From Phyllobacterium zundukense (GTDB lineage Bacteria; Pseudomonadota; Alphaproteobacteria; Rhizobiales; Rhizobiaceae), in the NCBI RefSeq assembly GCF_002764115.1, contig NZ_CP017941.1, positions 434,001 to 498,000 of the forward strand: DNA of 64,000 nt. The letters run 5' to 3'. Shown one piece after another: positions 63,454 to 64,000 of the stretch. The translations under genes and the position numbers were made by a program. The first letter of the stretch is position 1. Every line of letters starts with the position of its first letter. Below the pieces are notes generated by a model. It saw only the letters and a program-made list of their open reading frames with translations, had not been told where the DNA came from and did not search any database.

Positions 63454-64000
63454 TCATAGCTTGACCAGTTGCTTGCCGAAGTTCTCTCCCTTCAACATCC
63501 GAACGAAAGCGTGGGGCACGGTCTCAACCCCTTCCGCAACATCTTCCCGTGTCTGAAGCAGTCCCTGTTTGTACCATGACTGCAGATCGGCAATCCCGAT
63601 TTCGTATTCTCCCTCGTGGTCGTCGAGCAAGAACCCTTCAATCCGCGCACGGGTAATCAGCGTCCTTCTGAGATGCCTGACACCGATATCGGGCTGGTCA
63701 AATCGGTCGGCCAAGGCAATAGTCCCGACGACCACCACCCTGCCAAAGGTGTTGAGGTTTAGCATGGCTGCATCGTGAATCGGCCCGGCGGTATTGTCGA
63801 TAAAGACATCGACGCCTTCGGGGCATGCGGTGGCGACATCTGCCACGAGATCAGCCGAGCTTCGATGATTGACGCCGGTCCGATATCCAAGCTCCCTGCA
63901 CCATTCCAGCTTCTCGTCTGAGCCCGCAACAGCGACTGGGTCGAACCCTTTGATCCGCGCGATTTGTCCCGCAATCTGCCCCACAGCTCCTGAGGCGGCC
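63454..64000 (-). CDS. MDR-family NADP-dependent oxidoreductase (curcumin reductase-like), 5' partial
   Basis: The gene runs off the window; 181 residues of the C-terminal half are visible, starting in the nucleotide-binding glycine motif (AASGAVGQIAGQ). VAVAGSDEKLEWCRELGYRTGVNH is the NADP-contact helix, GVDVFIDNTAG and FGRVVVVG follow, ending LKGENFGKQLVKL. This is the CurA/2-alkenal reductase group of medium-chain reductases, lacking the catalytic zinc site. It reduces enones or enals with NADPH. Confidence 0.85.
   Translation of the reverse strand, partial: AASGAVGQIAGQIARIKGFDPVAVAGSDEKLEWCRELGYRTGVNHRSSADLVADVATACPEGVDVFIDNTAGPIHDAAMLNLNTFGRVVVVGTIALADRFDQPDIGVRHLRRTLITRARIEGFLLDDHEGEYEIGIADLQSWYKQGLLQTREDVAEGVETVPHAFVRMLKGENFGKQLVKL

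Overview
The window looks like an accessory (chromid, megaplasmid or island) segment of a plant-associated alphaproteobacterium of the Hyphomicrobiales (Rhizobiaceae/Phyllobacteriaceae type). This is inferred from the GC-rich coding sequence, a DUF982 protein, ISL3 and IS21 elements, large winged-helix/NB-ARC regulators, and a locus for D-apiose, a branched plant cell-wall sugar. No rRNA, tRNA or CRISPR array was found.

Layout. 0-4 kb: the end of a GMC oxidoreductase and an ISL3 insertion sequence with visible terminal inverted repeats. 4-24 kb: a mosaic of redox and detoxification genes (ABM monooxygenases, a DJ-1/PfpI protein, alpha/beta hydrolases, an Old Yellow Enzyme, SDRs, an aldehyde dehydrogenase, a VOC protein, an MFS exporter), a cNMP-binding/thioredoxin-reductase-like protein without the redox CxxC, and a DsbA-NhaA fusion. 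Two winged-helix/ATPase regulators lie inside this block and a third closes it at 24-27 kb. 27-28.5 kb: gene debris, including LysR and alpha/beta-hydrolase fragments.

28.5-40.1 kb is the most coherent unit: a D-apiose locus. The minus strand carries an NAD-dependent oxidoisomerase, an ABC importer (binding protein, DUF2291 lipoprotein, double ATPase, permease), a Gfo/Idh/MocA dehydrogenase, a large lactonase and a GntR/FCD regulator. The divergent plus strand carries a RuBisCO-like protein overlapping a DUF1537-family kinase. Together they would import D-apiose, oxidise it to the lactone, hydrolyse it to apionate, rearrange it to 3-oxo-isoapionate, phosphorylate it, and cleave or decarboxylate it with the RuBisCO-like protein.

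40.9-50.6 kb holds a SAM/adenylate-cyclase/AAA/TPR protein, a dienelactone-hydrolase-like enzyme, three small orphan genes, a DUF1194 protein fused in frame to a cyclase-like remnant, and a UvrD-type helicase with an inserted nuclease-like domain. 51-56 kb is a mobile and orphan zone: an internally deleted ISL3 element, a truncated IS21 istA, an MqsRA-like toxin-antitoxin pair with a palindromic operator candidate and a clear terminator, then many short membrane or exported proteins. 56-64 kb has an exported MBL-fold hydrolase, fragments of SRAP and resolvase genes, a D-cysteine desulfhydrase/ACC-deaminase-like enzyme, an NTF2-like protein, a cupin, a membrane protein and a truncated MDR oxidoreductase.

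A recurring intergenic feature is a roughly 65-bp repeat with inverted ends (about TGTCCGCTTTGCGCC ... GAAAGCGGACAT). Four good copies and several decayed ones were found.
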